The translations under genes were made by a program, and so were the position numbers. Below the pieces are notes generated by a model that saw only the letters and a list, made by a program, of their open reading frames with translations, did no database searches and was not told where the DNA came from. Positions 27,590-35,651 of a DNA stretch of 58,309 nt are shown one piece after another; the stretch's first letter is position 1, and every line of letters starts with the position of its first letter. The stretch covers positions 1-58,309 of the forward strand of contig JAACFJ010000021.1 of NCBI GenBank assembly GCA_009937505.1, given 5' to 3'. The DNA comes from Gammaproteobacteria bacterium. GTDB lineage: Bacteria; Pseudomonadota; Gammaproteobacteria; Steroidobacterales; Woeseiaceae.

Positions 27590-29012
27590 TTCCCTCATCC
27601 GCGTTTCGCCGATCCCGACTGCGGCCACCCGGCAGATTGGCAGCGACCAGATTCCTCAGCAAATTGCCAACGTAGGCGGGATGCAGCGTGCGTATGAACA
27701 CGTCGGTATAGGAGGCACTGCCGCTGAAAAGATCCCAGAGTACACCGGACATGCGCCTCGGACTGTCGACTTGCTGCTGCTCGGTCGCGGTCATACTCAG
27801 GATTCCCCGCCGCGCAAACCTGGCTTTCTGGACCACGGTTGCTACGCTGAACACGAATTTGCCGACGCGGTTGTCGTTACTGATCTTGCGGCACAGTGGC
27901 GCGTAGTAATTCTTGAAATCTTCTGCGCTTACGCCATGAAAAACGGCCGTTTTGGCAGCGGCTTTGGACGTCCGATAGGCCGCGCCGATTCCATCCTTGA
28001 ACAGGCGTGTAGTTCCGCTGTCGCCAATAAGTACGAGGCGGTCGCCATAAACCGGCGTTGCCTCGCGGATGTTGATGCGGGGATAACAGTGGCAGACGTG
28101 TCCGGGGATCACACCATCGGGAAATCGCTCACGGACCTCCCTGGCGCTGAAGAATTTGTCGATAAGCGCCTCGTCAATATCTTCGCCCAGCAGGCACAGG
28201 GTGACGTAGTCGCCTTTCGGAATCAGGGCCGCAAACTCCAGCCTCGGAATGTCGAGCAGGAACACATGCATCGAGGGACCGAAAGTCTCGCGGATAAGCT
28301 TGCGTCCCAGGTGAAATTCACAGATGAAAGTCTTGGTTCTGTCCGGGTGAGTGAACTCGCCTGACTCGTTCCCCAGCATCTCGGTCAGCCGGCTGTTGAC
28401 ACCGGTCGCCACAACCGCGAGCTCGTAGGTGTCGCTGGACTGGTCTGCGCATTGCACCGTCATCGAATCCTTTTCGCGCCGCAAGCCGGTAACAAGCCGG
28501 GGAATGACCCGGGCACCTTTTTGCTTTGCCAGATCGAGCAAATAGCCGTCGAAGCTGTGGGTATCGAGCGGTTCCGACGAGCGCGGACCATTGCCGCGGT
28601 AAATGGCGGCGATACGTTTTTCCATCAACGGCGTCGCGATCTCGACGTCGCCGACGTCCATGTGCAGGGTATAAGATTCAATACCCCGCTGAACGACGCA
28701 GTCGGGCAGCCTGATGCCCTCCGTTGCGAGCCGCTGAACGAGTGATTCGGAAACGATGCCGCCGCAGTGGTTGCAACCGGCTGGTCCGCGATGACAGAAA
28801 CCTCTCGGCTCGAATATGTCGACGTTGACATCGAGTCCAATCGTTTCCGCCATGCTCAGGAAGAAGTAGCTGAACATCGAGCCGGCGGGCCCTGCTCCGA
28901 TAACGGCGACCCTGGAGCCGTCCCCCAGCGTCATCGCTTTCCCCTTGTGCGGTTTTGGTGCTTTGCCTGTAAGGAGTTCCAGCCCCTCAACCATGTTCAT
29001 CTCGCTTGGCAC
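27570..29012 (-). CDS. FAD-dependent oxidoreductase, geranylgeranyl-reductase-like
   Basis: The 480-residue protein has an N-terminal FAD loop (VAVIGAGPAGSMFSYFF), a Cys-rich stretch (FCHRGPAGCNHCGG), the flavin motif VVATGVNSRL, and a second FAD contact RLVLIGDSGTTRLFKDGIG. This is the layout of FAD-dependent reductases related to geranylgeranyl reductase. The substrate is unknown. The GTG at 29012 gives the longest form, but ATG 29000 or 28994 are equally plausible. It is the middle gene of a three-gene operon between a cNMP-binding protein and the DsrL-like protein, suggesting joint electron transfer. Confidence 0.75.
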   Translation of the reverse strand: MPSEMNMVEGLELLTGKAPKPHKGKAMTLGDGSRVAVIGAGPAGSMFSYFFLSMAETIGLDVNVDIFEPRGFCHRGPAGCNHCGGIVSESLVQRLATEGIRLPDCVVQRGIESYTLHMDVGDVEIATPLMEKRIAAIYRGNGPRSSEPLDTHSFDGYLLDLAKQKGARVIPRLVTGLRREKDSMTVQCADQSSDTYELAVVATGVNSRLTEMLGNESGEFTHPDRTKTFICEFHLGRKLIRETFGPSMHVFLLDIPRLEFAALIPKGDYVTLCLLGEDIDEALIDKFFSAREVRERFPDGVIPGHVCHCYPRINIREATPVYGDRLVLIGDSGTTRLFKDGIGAAYRTSKAAAKTAVFHGVSAEDFKNYYAPLCRKISNDNRVGKFVFSVATVVQKARFARRGILSMTATEQQQVDSPRRMSGVLWDLFSGSASYTDVFIRTLHPAYVGNLLRNLVAANLPGGRSRDRRNADEGNGRVRH

Positions 29013-29030
29013 GTGGTTACCGCGCCGTCA

Positions 29031-29396
29031 TTATTTTTGTTGCTCGTACCTCGCCAACCTGTCTGTCAAATCGCGAATTCGGTGCGACATCGTTTGTACG
29101 ATACGAAAAGCCAGCGACGGGTCCTCGTGAATCCCGCCGAGAAAGTTCTTCTTGTCGATCGAAAGTATGCGCGTGGGCTTGGTAGTACGAATGGTGGCTG
29201 TGCGGGTCTCTTTCTCGAACAGCGCCATCTCGCCGAAAAAGTCGTTCGGCCCCATCCTTCGGAGCCGAAATTCCCTGCCGTCGGATTCGGCGATCGCTTC
29301 GACCTCGCCGTCCTGAATGACGAACATGCAGCTGCCCGTGTCTCCCTGCCGGAAGATAACCTCGCCTGACTTATATTCTTTTCCGAGGCCAGCCAT
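29031..29396 (-). CDS. Cyclic nucleotide-binding domain protein, single domain
   Basis: The 121-residue protein is only a cNMP-binding barrel: YKSGEVIFRQGDTGSCMFVI, then the phosphate-binding cassette FFGEMALFEKETRTATIRT with the key Glu and Arg present. There is no DNA-binding or enzymatic domain. It probably binds cAMP or a related nucleotide and acts on partner proteins. It is first in an operon with the two flavoproteins that follow. The gap to the FAD gene is 18 bases, so their products may interact. Confidence 0.85.
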   Translation of the reverse strand: MAGLGKEYKSGEVIFRQGDTGSCMFVIQDGEVEAIAESDGREFRLRRMGPNDFFGEMALFEKETRTATIRTTKPTRILSIDKKNFLGGIHEDPSLAFRIVQTMSHRIRDLTDRLARYEQQK

Positions 29397-29671
29397 ATTG
29401 ATGATCCGCTCTATGCGACGGATTTACGTTTTAATCATGCTAGCCAATCTTGCTGATCATGACTGTCAGTATTTGCCGCAGCGTCCGCTATGATTTGAAT
29501 GTAGCCGGTGAATGCGCGCTGTCAGGCGTTCTTTTCAGTGGAACTGACCTAGATACCGGCCCAAAACTGTACCTTCGTACAGCGCGCTCGCTGTCTGAAG
29601 GATTAAACTTAAGACAAGCGGTAGTGGCTGCAAGAACAGGCTTCGGGGTATTGCCTCGAGGATCGGGGTTG

Positions 29672-31822
29672 ATGATAAAACAAGAACGCCACACCCTTGC
29701 TTACGGGGTAGCAGGGCTTCTCATCCTGACGTTTTTCGTCTGGACCTTCAACCTGTTATTCGGCATCCAGAATCACTGGGCCGAGTCGAATAGCGTGACG
29801 GCAATGGACAAGGACGTGCATGCGCTCTTCGACCCGTGGCGAAACCTGAACCGGCCCGGCAATGACGTTCTGGAGAACTACGAGGTTGCCGCCCAGCAAC
29901 AGGCACTCGGGCGTCACCTGCAGGAATATCGGCAGGCGCGGGGTCGTCTCGACATGCACAGCCGTTCCCAGGTCGACCTTAGCGACTATTATCGCGACAT
30001 GGATGCAGTGGCATTGGAGGTGGAAACACTCGCAAGGCGTGTCCTCGACCTAGCCGAAGAGAGGGAATCGCTGCGACTCGCAGCAGCGGATCCGGCCCAG
30101 ATCAGCGCAGCAGAAACCGAGGCGGCAACGACCATGGCTCAGATGGACCAGGCATTCCAGTCGGGTCTCGAGATCATCGCCGGTATGGACCAGCTACTCG
30201 ATCAAAGACTGCTCGATCTGGACGCTGCACGGCGCGTGGGAGTCCGCAGCCTTTACCTGATCGTGATCGTGGCGCTGTTCAGTTCGGCGTTGAGTCTCGT
30301 CCTCCTGCGCAGAACGTCTGCACAGGGCGAAGCGCTGCGATCAGGCTCCCAACGGCTGAATGCGATCGTCGATAATGTTGTCGACGGAGTCGTCACCGTT
30401 GACGAGCGCGGCAATGTCGAATCTCTGAACCGGACTGCCGAGAGCATGTTCGACTACTCGTCGGACTCGGTCGTCGGATGGAACTTCCGCAGGCTCATCC
30501 AACCCGAAAGCCGGCCGCTTTACGACGCAGCAGACTTTCAGTCCAGGTCGCAGTCACCCGGCAGGATTTCCGAGGCCACCGGCATGCGCAGTGACGGTTC
30601 GGCGTTCGCCATGGAACTGGAGGGCACCAGGATCAGCGTGGAAGGCCGCCCGATCATCATCCATATCGTCAGGGACGTGACTGAGCGCAAGCGGTCCGAG
30701 AAGCGCCTGCAGCTGGCGGCGACTGTCTTCGAGAATACCAGCGAAGGCATCATGATTACCGACCGTGATGCGCGCATTCAGTCGACGAACCCCGCGTTTA
30801 CCGCGATCACAGGGTTCGCACCCGAGGAGGTCCTCGGACAGAATCCGAGAATCCTGCAATCGGGCATGCAGACGCGGGAATTCTACGAGGCAATGTGGAA
30901 ATCCATATCCGATACGGGGCACTGGCATGGCGAGATCATCAATCGCAGGAAGAACGGCGAAGACTACACGCAGTGGCTGAACATCAATTCGGTCAAGGAC
31001 GGCAGCGGCCAGGTCACTCACTATGTCGGTGTAACGTTTGACATCAGTGAGCTGAAAGCCTCCGAGCGCATTAAGGACGAGTTCATAGCGACTGTTAGCC
31101 ATGAGTTGCGAACGCCGCTGACGTCGATACACGGCTCGCTCTCCCTGCTGGATAGCGGAGTACCGGCGAAATCGCCGGAGAAGTCAGCGGACCTGATTCG
31201 CATCGCGAAGGACAACAGCCAGAGGCTCGTTCGACTGATCGACGATATTCTGAGTATCGCGAAGATCGAATCGGAGAAGATGAAGTTTCATTTGAGACCG
31301 GTAAATCTCGGCAAGCTCGTCATGGATGCGGTCGAGGCGAACCAGGACTATGCGCAACAGTTCGGCGTGCATTTGCAGCTAGATACCGGTGTGGAAAATG
31401 CGTGGGTCCTCGGCGACAAGGATCGCCTGATGCAGGTTCTTACCAATCTCCTGTCGAACGCGGTCAAGCACTCGCCCGAAGACGGCGTAATCCGCGTGGA
31501 GACCGTCCATAACGATGCTTACTGGCGCGTAACAGTTACCGACAATGGGGCGGGAATCCCCGAATCGTTCTACGACGAGGTCTTCAAGAAGTTCGCGCAG
31601 GCGGATGCGACCGACCGCCGGAAGCGTGGCGGTACCGGGCTGGGCCTGAGCATCTCGAAGGCCATAATCGACAGGCTCGGTGGCCGAATTGCCTTCGAAT
31701 CCGTACCCGGTGTCCGCACGTGTTTTTATTTCGAGCTGCCGATAATGCAACCGCACTGGGACGTAGAGGCGGGTGCCGAACGAATCGCGGCCAGCGCCGG
31801 ATTCGCAGCGCACGCGGATTGA
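29672..31822 (+). CDS. Membrane-bound sensor histidine kinase with two PAS domains
   Basis: The 716-residue kinase has TM1 (about residues 9-30), a periplasmic helical domain, TM2 (about 193-213), PAS1 (about 225-340), PAS2 (about 345-465), HisKA with H477 in VSHELRTPL, and a HATPase with GGTGLGLSISKAI. It lacks its own receiver domain. The frame extends upstream to 29450, but ATG 29672 follows GGGG and places TM1 at the N-terminus. The following receiver, HPt and OmpR-type genes complete a split phosphorelay. The 275-base gap upstream, divergent from the cNMP gene, has a TATGAT at 29489 but no clear -35. Confidence 0.88.
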   Translation: MIKQERHTLAYGVAGLLILTFFVWTFNLLFGIQNHWAESNSVTAMDKDVHALFDPWRNLNRPGNDVLENYEVAAQQQALGRHLQEYRQARGRLDMHSRSQVDLSDYYRDMDAVALEVETLARRVLDLAEERESLRLAAADPAQISAAETEAATTMAQMDQAFQSGLEIIAGMDQLLDQRLLDLDAARRVGVRSLYLIVIVALFSSALSLVLLRRTSAQGEALRSGSQRLNAIVDNVVDGVVTVDERGNVESLNRTAESMFDYSSDSVVGWNFRRLIQPESRPLYDAADFQSRSQSPGRISEATGMRSDGSAFAMELEGTRISVEGRPIIIHIVRDVTERKRSEKRLQLAATVFENTSEGIMITDRDARIQSTNPAFTAITGFAPEEVLGQNPRILQSGMQTREFYEAMWKSISDTGHWHGEIINRRKNGEDYTQWLNINSVKDGSGQVTHYVGVTFDISELKASERIKDEFIATVSHELRTPLTSIHGSLSLLDSGVPAKSPEKSADLIRIAKDNSQRLVRLIDDILSIAKIESEKMKFHLRPVNLGKLVMDAVEANQDYAQQFGVHLQLDTGVENAWVLGDKDRLMQVLTNLLSNAVKHSPEDGVIRVETVHNDAYWRVTVTDNGAGIPESFYDEVFKKFAQADATDRRKRGGTGLGLSISKAIIDRLGGRIAFESVPGVRTCFYFELPIMQPHWDVEAGAERIAASAGFAAHAD

Positions 31823-31829
31823 ACCCGCC

Positions 31830-32243
31830 ATGCGGAACGACAGCCTGCACAAGATCCTGTACGTCGAAGACGATGCCGATATTCGCAAGATCGTGAGCAT
31901 GTCGCTGGAGATGGTCGGCGACTATACCGTTGCTGCATGCGGATCGTGCTCCGACGCCCTGGAAGTGGTCGACGACTTCGGCCCCGACCTGCTGCTCCTT
32001 GACGTCATGATGCCGGAGGTGGACGGTCCCGCGACGTTGCGCGCGTTGCGCAGCCGGGAGAGCGCCGCAGGCGCGCCGGCCGTGTTTATCACGGCCAAGG
32101 TACAGGCCGGCGACATGGCGCACTACAAGCGCCTGGGGGTGTTCGACGTAATCGTCAAGCCGTTCGACCCCATGTCACTTTCCGACAGGATCGGGCAAAT
32201 CTGGCAACAATTCCGGAGTGATGCGCATGACGACGCCGGATGA
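31830..32243 (+). CDS. Stand-alone CheY-like receiver of the phosphorelay
   Basis: The 137-residue protein is a single receiver: acidic VEDDAD, phospho-acceptor D58 in LLLLDVMMPEVDG, T in FITAKV, and K in IVKPFD. It starts 7 bases after the kinase and its stop lies inside the start of the HPt gene, so the three are translated together. It most likely takes phosphate from the kinase and passes it to the HPt protein. The start at ATG 31830 removes an N-terminal stretch (31773-31829) that would overlap the kinase. Confidence 0.88.
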   Translation: MRNDSLHKILYVEDDADIRKIVSMSLEMVGDYTVAACGSCSDALEVVDDFGPDLLLLDVMMPEVDGPATLRALRSRESAAGAPAVFITAKVQAGDMAHYKRLGVFDVIVKPFDPMSLSDRIGQIWQQFRSDAHDDAG

Positions 32244-32598
32244 AATCGTGGCGATGGAACTGGCGCGGCTGTCGGCGGCATTCGTGTCACAGTTGCCCGA
32301 GCAGGTGCAGGCAGTGGAGGATGAAATGACGGCGTGGCTGGACGCGCCGCGGGACGCCGAGCGGTTCGAGATACTGAGTCACAGGGTCCACCAGCTCAAG
32401 GGTTCCGGAAGCACCTTCGGCCATCCGGGCATCAGCGCCGCGGCCCGAGCGCTCGAGGAACGCATCAGCGCGTACCGCCGCGGCATGGACTCGGGCGAAC
32501 TGCGAGCGCCCGCGGATGTGGAATCGGCGATGGCACAACTCCAGAATGAAGCGAGGCGCGCGCGAACGCAGGCGTCGGACCCGGAGGGCAACTCATGA
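32227..32598 (+). CDS. Histidine phosphotransfer (HPt) protein
   Basis: The 123-residue helical protein has the HPt signature SHRVHQLKGSGSTFG with probable phospho-His H55, followed by ALEERISAYRRG. It would relay phosphate between the single receiver upstream and the OmpR-type regulator downstream. ATG 32227 is about nine bases after GGAG; ATG 32221 and GTG 32218 are alternatives. It overlaps the receiver gene by 17 bases and the next gene by 4. Confidence 0.85.
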   Translation: MTTPDEIVAMELARLSAAFVSQLPEQVQAVEDEMTAWLDAPRDAERFEILSHRVHQLKGSGSTFGHPGISAAARALEERISAYRRGMDSGELRAPADVESAMAQLQNEARRARTQASDPEGNS

Positions 32599-33266
32599 GA
32601 GTGCTGCTTATCGAAGACGATATCCCGATCCAGGAGTTACTTCGTGCCTATTTCGAGGCCAAGGGGCACGCTGTCAGCTCGGCGGCAGACGGTGTCGAGG
32701 GCCTCAAGGCGTTCAATGCGGGAGTGCCCGAACTCGTGCTGCTCGACGTCGGGCTGCCAAGGCTGGACGGATGGGCGGTACTCGAGGCCATCCGCGCGAG
32801 TTCGGCGGTTCCCGTGGTGCTCCTGACGGCGCTCGACGACACCGATGACGTGGTCAGGGGTCTCGCCATGGGTGCAGACGACTATCTGACCAAGCCGTTC
32901 GATGTTCGTGAACTCGACGCGCGAGTCCAGGCTATCCTCCGCAGGCTCGAGGTCCCCGAGACGCTCAGCAGCCTCGACGTCGGCGACATCCATATTGACG
33001 ATCGCAGCAAGACCGTGACGGTCGGCGAATCGTTCCTGTCGCTTTCCCCGAAGGAATACAAGCTGCTCACGTTACTGGCGAGCGAGCCGGGACGGGTATT
33101 TTCCAGCGACGAAATCATCGCCCACCTCTGGCCGGACAGCGACCGCGCCGCGGCCAATGACGTGAAGCAGTACATCCACCTGCTGCGCAGCAAGCTCTAT
33201 CGGTCGCCCGACATCGGCGACCCGATCGAGAATATCAAGGGGTTCGGCTACCGCCTGAACGGCTGA
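32595..33266 (+). CDS. OmpR-type response regulator
   Basis: The 223-residue regulator has a receiver (IEDD, acceptor D51 in LVLLDVGLPRLDG, LTALDD, K in LTKPFD) and a C-terminal winged helix (LSLSPKEYKLLTLLASEPGRVFS, then IENIKGFGYRLNG). It is the DNA-binding end point of the kinase-receiver-HPt relay. The ATGA overlap with the HPt gene supports coupling. A short hairpin with a T-run follows three bases after its stop. Confidence 0.93.
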   Translation: MRVLLIEDDIPIQELLRAYFEAKGHAVSSAADGVEGLKAFNAGVPELVLLDVGLPRLDGWAVLEAIRASSAVPVVLLTALDDTDDVVRGLAMGADDYLTKPFDVRELDARVQAILRRLEVPETLSSLDVGDIHIDDRSKTVTVGESFLSLSPKEYKLLTLLASEPGRVFSSDEIIAHLWPDSDRAAANDVKQYIHLLRSKLYRSPDIGDPIENIKGFGYRLNG

Positions 33267-33268
33267 GC

Positions 33269-33286
33269 CCTGCCCGGCAGGCTTTT
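33269..33286 (+). terminator. Short hairpin terminator after the phosphorelay operon
   Basis: CCTGC-CCG-GCAGG forms a 5-bp stem followed by CTTTT, beginning three bases after the OmpR-type stop. The stem is short but the position is ideal. Confidence 0.5.
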
Positions 33287-33328
33287 GACCCGAATTTGAC
33301 TTTGCGCTGACGCGCCTTCTATGGCCGT

Positions 33329-33518
33329 GTCCGGACCGTTGCCGGACAATGAACGCCAGTAGACGTAGCCGATACACGAAAACACGGATATAGAGCGCAA
33401 ATCCGATTACCGGATGAATTGGCAATGTTGACCGGACAGCTGCAACCGACTCCCTCAAGCAATACCACAGGTATTGCGAACCCGATGCGGCGGGTACTTC
33501 GGTATCCGCCGCATTTTT
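33329..33518 (+). ncRNA. Candidate small RNA with three stem-loops
   Basis: No gene is convincing between 33267 and 33570. Instead there are GTCCGG/CCGGAC (33329-33347), a perfect 8-bp stem GCAATACC/GGTATTGC (33459-33477) and a strong 13-bp terminator hairpin with TTTTT (33485-33518). Five GGA triplets lie at 33333-33436, reminiscent of CsrA/RsmA-binding RNAs, although most are in CCGGA rather than ANGGA. A TTGACT at 33296 could be a -35, but the -10 is weak. An sRNA, or a terminator for leakage from the phosphorelay operon, are both possible. Confidence 0.35.
33485..33518 (+). terminator. Strong intrinsic terminator
   Basis: A 13-bp stem with one G-U pair (33485-33497 with 33502-33514), a stable TTCG tetraloop and five T residues. 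It is the best terminator in the window. It would end a plus-strand transcript coming from the phosphorelay operon or from a separate small RNA, just before the convergent Rnf operon. Confidence 0.85.
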
Positions 33519-33570
33519 CGGTCCGGAGCGGCATCGTGCGGACAGGGATTCGCCGCCAGCCGCGGCGAGC

Positions 33571-33735
33571 CTATCGCCGGTCCGGATCGTTGCACTCATC
33601 CCGGCGGCCGCAGCCGCCGCACTTCAATGAACGCCGCTTCGCGTCGGGGTCGTGCGCCGCCAGCCACTGCTGGAAGACGGCCCAGGCGGCACACAGGGCG
33701 ACGATTGCGAGCAGGGGCAGTAGATAGCTGGTCAT
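33571..33735 (-). CDS. Small NqrM-like membrane protein at the end of the Rnf operon
   Basis: The 54-residue protein has one membrane helix (SYLLPLLAIVALCAAWAVF) followed by a short Cys cluster, KCGGCGRRDEC. This layout resembles NqrM, the small Cys-containing protein needed to mature the Fe centre of the Na+-NQR complex. RnfA and RnfE are homologues of NqrE and NqrD and hold a similar iron centre, so a maturation role for Rnf is plausible. ATG 33735 lies 17 bases after the rnfA stop. The frame is open further upstream. Confidence 0.7.
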   Translation of the reverse strand: MTSYLLPLLAIVALCAAWAVFQQWLAAHDPDAKRRSLKCGGCGRRDECNDPDRR

Positions 33736-33751
33736 AGCAAAGTCGGCCCCC

Positions 33752-34330
33752 TCAGGACGAGCTGAACAGCCCGGCGAACCCCATGAATGCCATCGACAGC
33801 ACGCCGGCAATGATCAGGTTCATCGCCGTTCCCTGGATCAGTTTCGGGATGTTCGACAGCTCCGATTCCTCGCGCAGGCCGGCCAGCAGGACCATGGCCA
33901 GCGTAAAACCGATACCGGCACCCAGCGCATAGACGATACCCTCCACGAAACCGTAGCCGCGATTGGTCGCGAAAATCGCAAGACCAAGGATCGCACAGTT
34001 CGTCGTAATCAGCGGCAAAAAGATACCCATGGCGCGGAACAGCGCCGGGCTGAGCTTCTTGATCAGCATTTCGATGAACTGCACCGTGCTGGCGATAACG
34101 ACGATGAAACAGATCAGGCGCAGATAGGGGGCGTGTATCAGCACGTAGGTATTCAGAACCCAGGCACAAACGGCAGTCACGAGCATGACGAAGGTCGTGG
34201 CCAGGCCCAGGCGCGCCGATGTCGCCAGGGAATTTGAAACGCCGAGGAACGGGCACAACCCGAGGAAGTAGGTGAGTACGAAGTTGTTCACCAATAGCGC
34301 GCTTACGAAGATCCAGGGCAGGTTGTCCAT
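33752..34330 (-). CDS. rnfA: Electron transport complex subunit RnfA
   Basis: The 192-residue protein has six membrane helices and family motifs LVNNFVLTYFLGLCPFLGVS and FLPLITTNCAILGLAIF, including the Cys residues that hold the intramembrane iron centre shared with RnfE. It is part of the ion-translocating ferredoxin:NAD+ oxidoreductase. Its ATG overlaps the rnfE stop by one base (TGATG). Here rnfA is last in the order B-C-D-G-E-A. Confidence 0.95.
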   Translation of the reverse strand: MDNLPWIFVSALLVNNFVLTYFLGLCPFLGVSNSLATSARLGLATTFVMLVTAVCAWVLNTYVLIHAPYLRLICFIVVIASTVQFIEMLIKKLSPALFRAMGIFLPLITTNCAILGLAIFATNRGYGFVEGIVYALGAGIGFTLAMVLLAGLREESELSNIPKLIQGTAMNLIIAGVLSMAFMGFAGLFSSS

Positions 34331-34974
34331 CAGCTACCGCTCCTCTCGGCTTCGGCGACGTCGGCCAGGAACTCGTCCTTCTTGTATTTGAACCAGTTGA
34401 AGAAGAGCAGGATTACGCCGAGCGTGAGAAAGCCTCCCGGCGGCAGGATCATGACAATCCAGGGTTCGAAGTTCTCGCCGAAGAGCCTGAACCCGAACAG
34501 CGCACCGTCACCGAGGATCTCCCGCACGGCGCCGAGCGAGAACAATGCCAGCATGAAACCGCCGGCCATGCCCAGCGCGTCCATGACGGCGAGCCGGGTC
34601 GGATAGCGCGACGCGAAGGCCTCCTGGCGGCCGAGGATCAGGCAGTTCGCAACGATCAGCGGGATGAAGGCACCGAGTTCCTTGTGTACCGCGGGCACCA
34701 GTGCCAGCAGTGTGTAGTCGGCGATGGTGACGAAGGTCGCGATGATGATGATGAAGCAGGAAATGCGCACCTGCTTCGGAATGACATGGCGGAACAGCGA
34801 GACCAGAAAGCTCGAGCCGACCAGCACGAACATCGACGCCATGCCCATGGCTATGGCGTTGATCGCCGAGTTAGTGACCGCGAGCATCGGGCACATGCCC
34901 AGCACCTGCACGAAGACCGGGTTGTCGCGCCAGATACCCTTGACGAATTCTTCGTAGGATTCGTTTTTCTTCAT
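34330..34974 (-). CDS. rnfE: Electron transport complex subunit RnfE
   Basis: The 214-residue protein is homologous to RnfA and has six helices, with VQVLGMCPMLAVTNSAINA and IPLIVANCLILGRQEAFAS carrying the conserved Cys. It forms the paired RnfA/E core of the complex. ATG 34974 overlaps the rnfG stop by four bases. A longer frame to 35049 is antisense-like and not used. Confidence 0.95.
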   Translation of the reverse strand: MKKNESYEEFVKGIWRDNPVFVQVLGMCPMLAVTNSAINAIAMGMASMFVLVGSSFLVSLFRHVIPKQVRISCFIIIIATFVTIADYTLLALVPAVHKELGAFIPLIVANCLILGRQEAFASRYPTRLAVMDALGMAGGFMLALFSLGAVREILGDGALFGFRLFGENFEPWIVMILPPGGFLTLGVILLFFNWFKYKKDEFLADVAEAERSGS

Positions 34975-35651
34975 TGACCCGTTCCGTTGTCTGCTGGCTC
35001 GCCGGTCAACGGCGGCTCCGAGCCCGGCGCCGGCAACTGTTCGGCCCACGCCGCATGCGTTTCATTGATGATCCTTACGACGGCCTTCGCCGAGATCGTC
35101 GCGCCGGTGATTGCGTCGACGTGATTGGGCTGGGTGCTCGTGCCTTTTTTCACGGCGACGATCTCGGGTTCGATCGACAGGGCGCTGAATTCGGCGACGA
35201 ACTCGGCGTCCTTGTAGATCTTGTCGCCGAGGCCCGGTGTTTCGCGGCTTTCGAGTATCTCCATGCCGACGACCTGTTTCTTGCCAGGCAGGTAGCCATA
35301 CAGCAGCGCTATCGTGTCCTGGAAACCGGGTCCCGCGGCGGGCATCGCGTAGCCGACGAAGTCACTCTGTTCATCGTAGCCGCCGTAGACTACGGGTTCG
35401 TCTTTCTGCGGCTCCGGTACGGCTACGATCCTGCCGTCGCGGTAGACGAGCGCCTGCATGCGGCTGACCCCCGGGAGTACCTTGAACACGGCTTCGCGAA
35501 GCTCGCGCGCCTTGTTGGCCGTAATGGTCGGCAGCGTCGATTCGTAGATGCCGATGATCGCGACGCCCGAAACGAGTCCGGCTATCGCGAGCGTCATTAC
35601 CAGCCTTAACGAACTCGGTGCAGCCGGCTGCTTGAGGGTGTCCGTACTCAT
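34971..35651 (-). CDS. rnfG: Electron transport complex subunit RnfG
   Basis: The 226-residue protein has one N-terminal membrane helix (LRLVMTLAIAGLVSGVAIIGIY) and a periplasmic FMN-binding domain. The covalent FMN motif (S/T)GAT appears as AITGATISAKAVV, where the Thr is flavinylated. It passes electrons within the Rnf complex. Start and stop overlap the neighbouring genes by four bases each. The C-terminal tail is Pro/Gly-rich and variable. Confidence 0.94.
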   Translation of the reverse strand: MSTDTLKQPAAPSSLRLVMTLAIAGLVSGVAIIGIYESTLPTITANKARELREAVFKVLPGVSRMQALVYRDGRIVAVPEPQKDEPVVYGGYDEQSDFVGYAMPAAGPGFQDTIALLYGYLPGKKQVVGMEILESRETPGLGDKIYKDAEFVAEFSALSIEPEIVAVKKGTSTQPNHVDAITGATISAKAVVRIINETHAAWAEQLPAPGSEPPLTGEPADNGTGQ

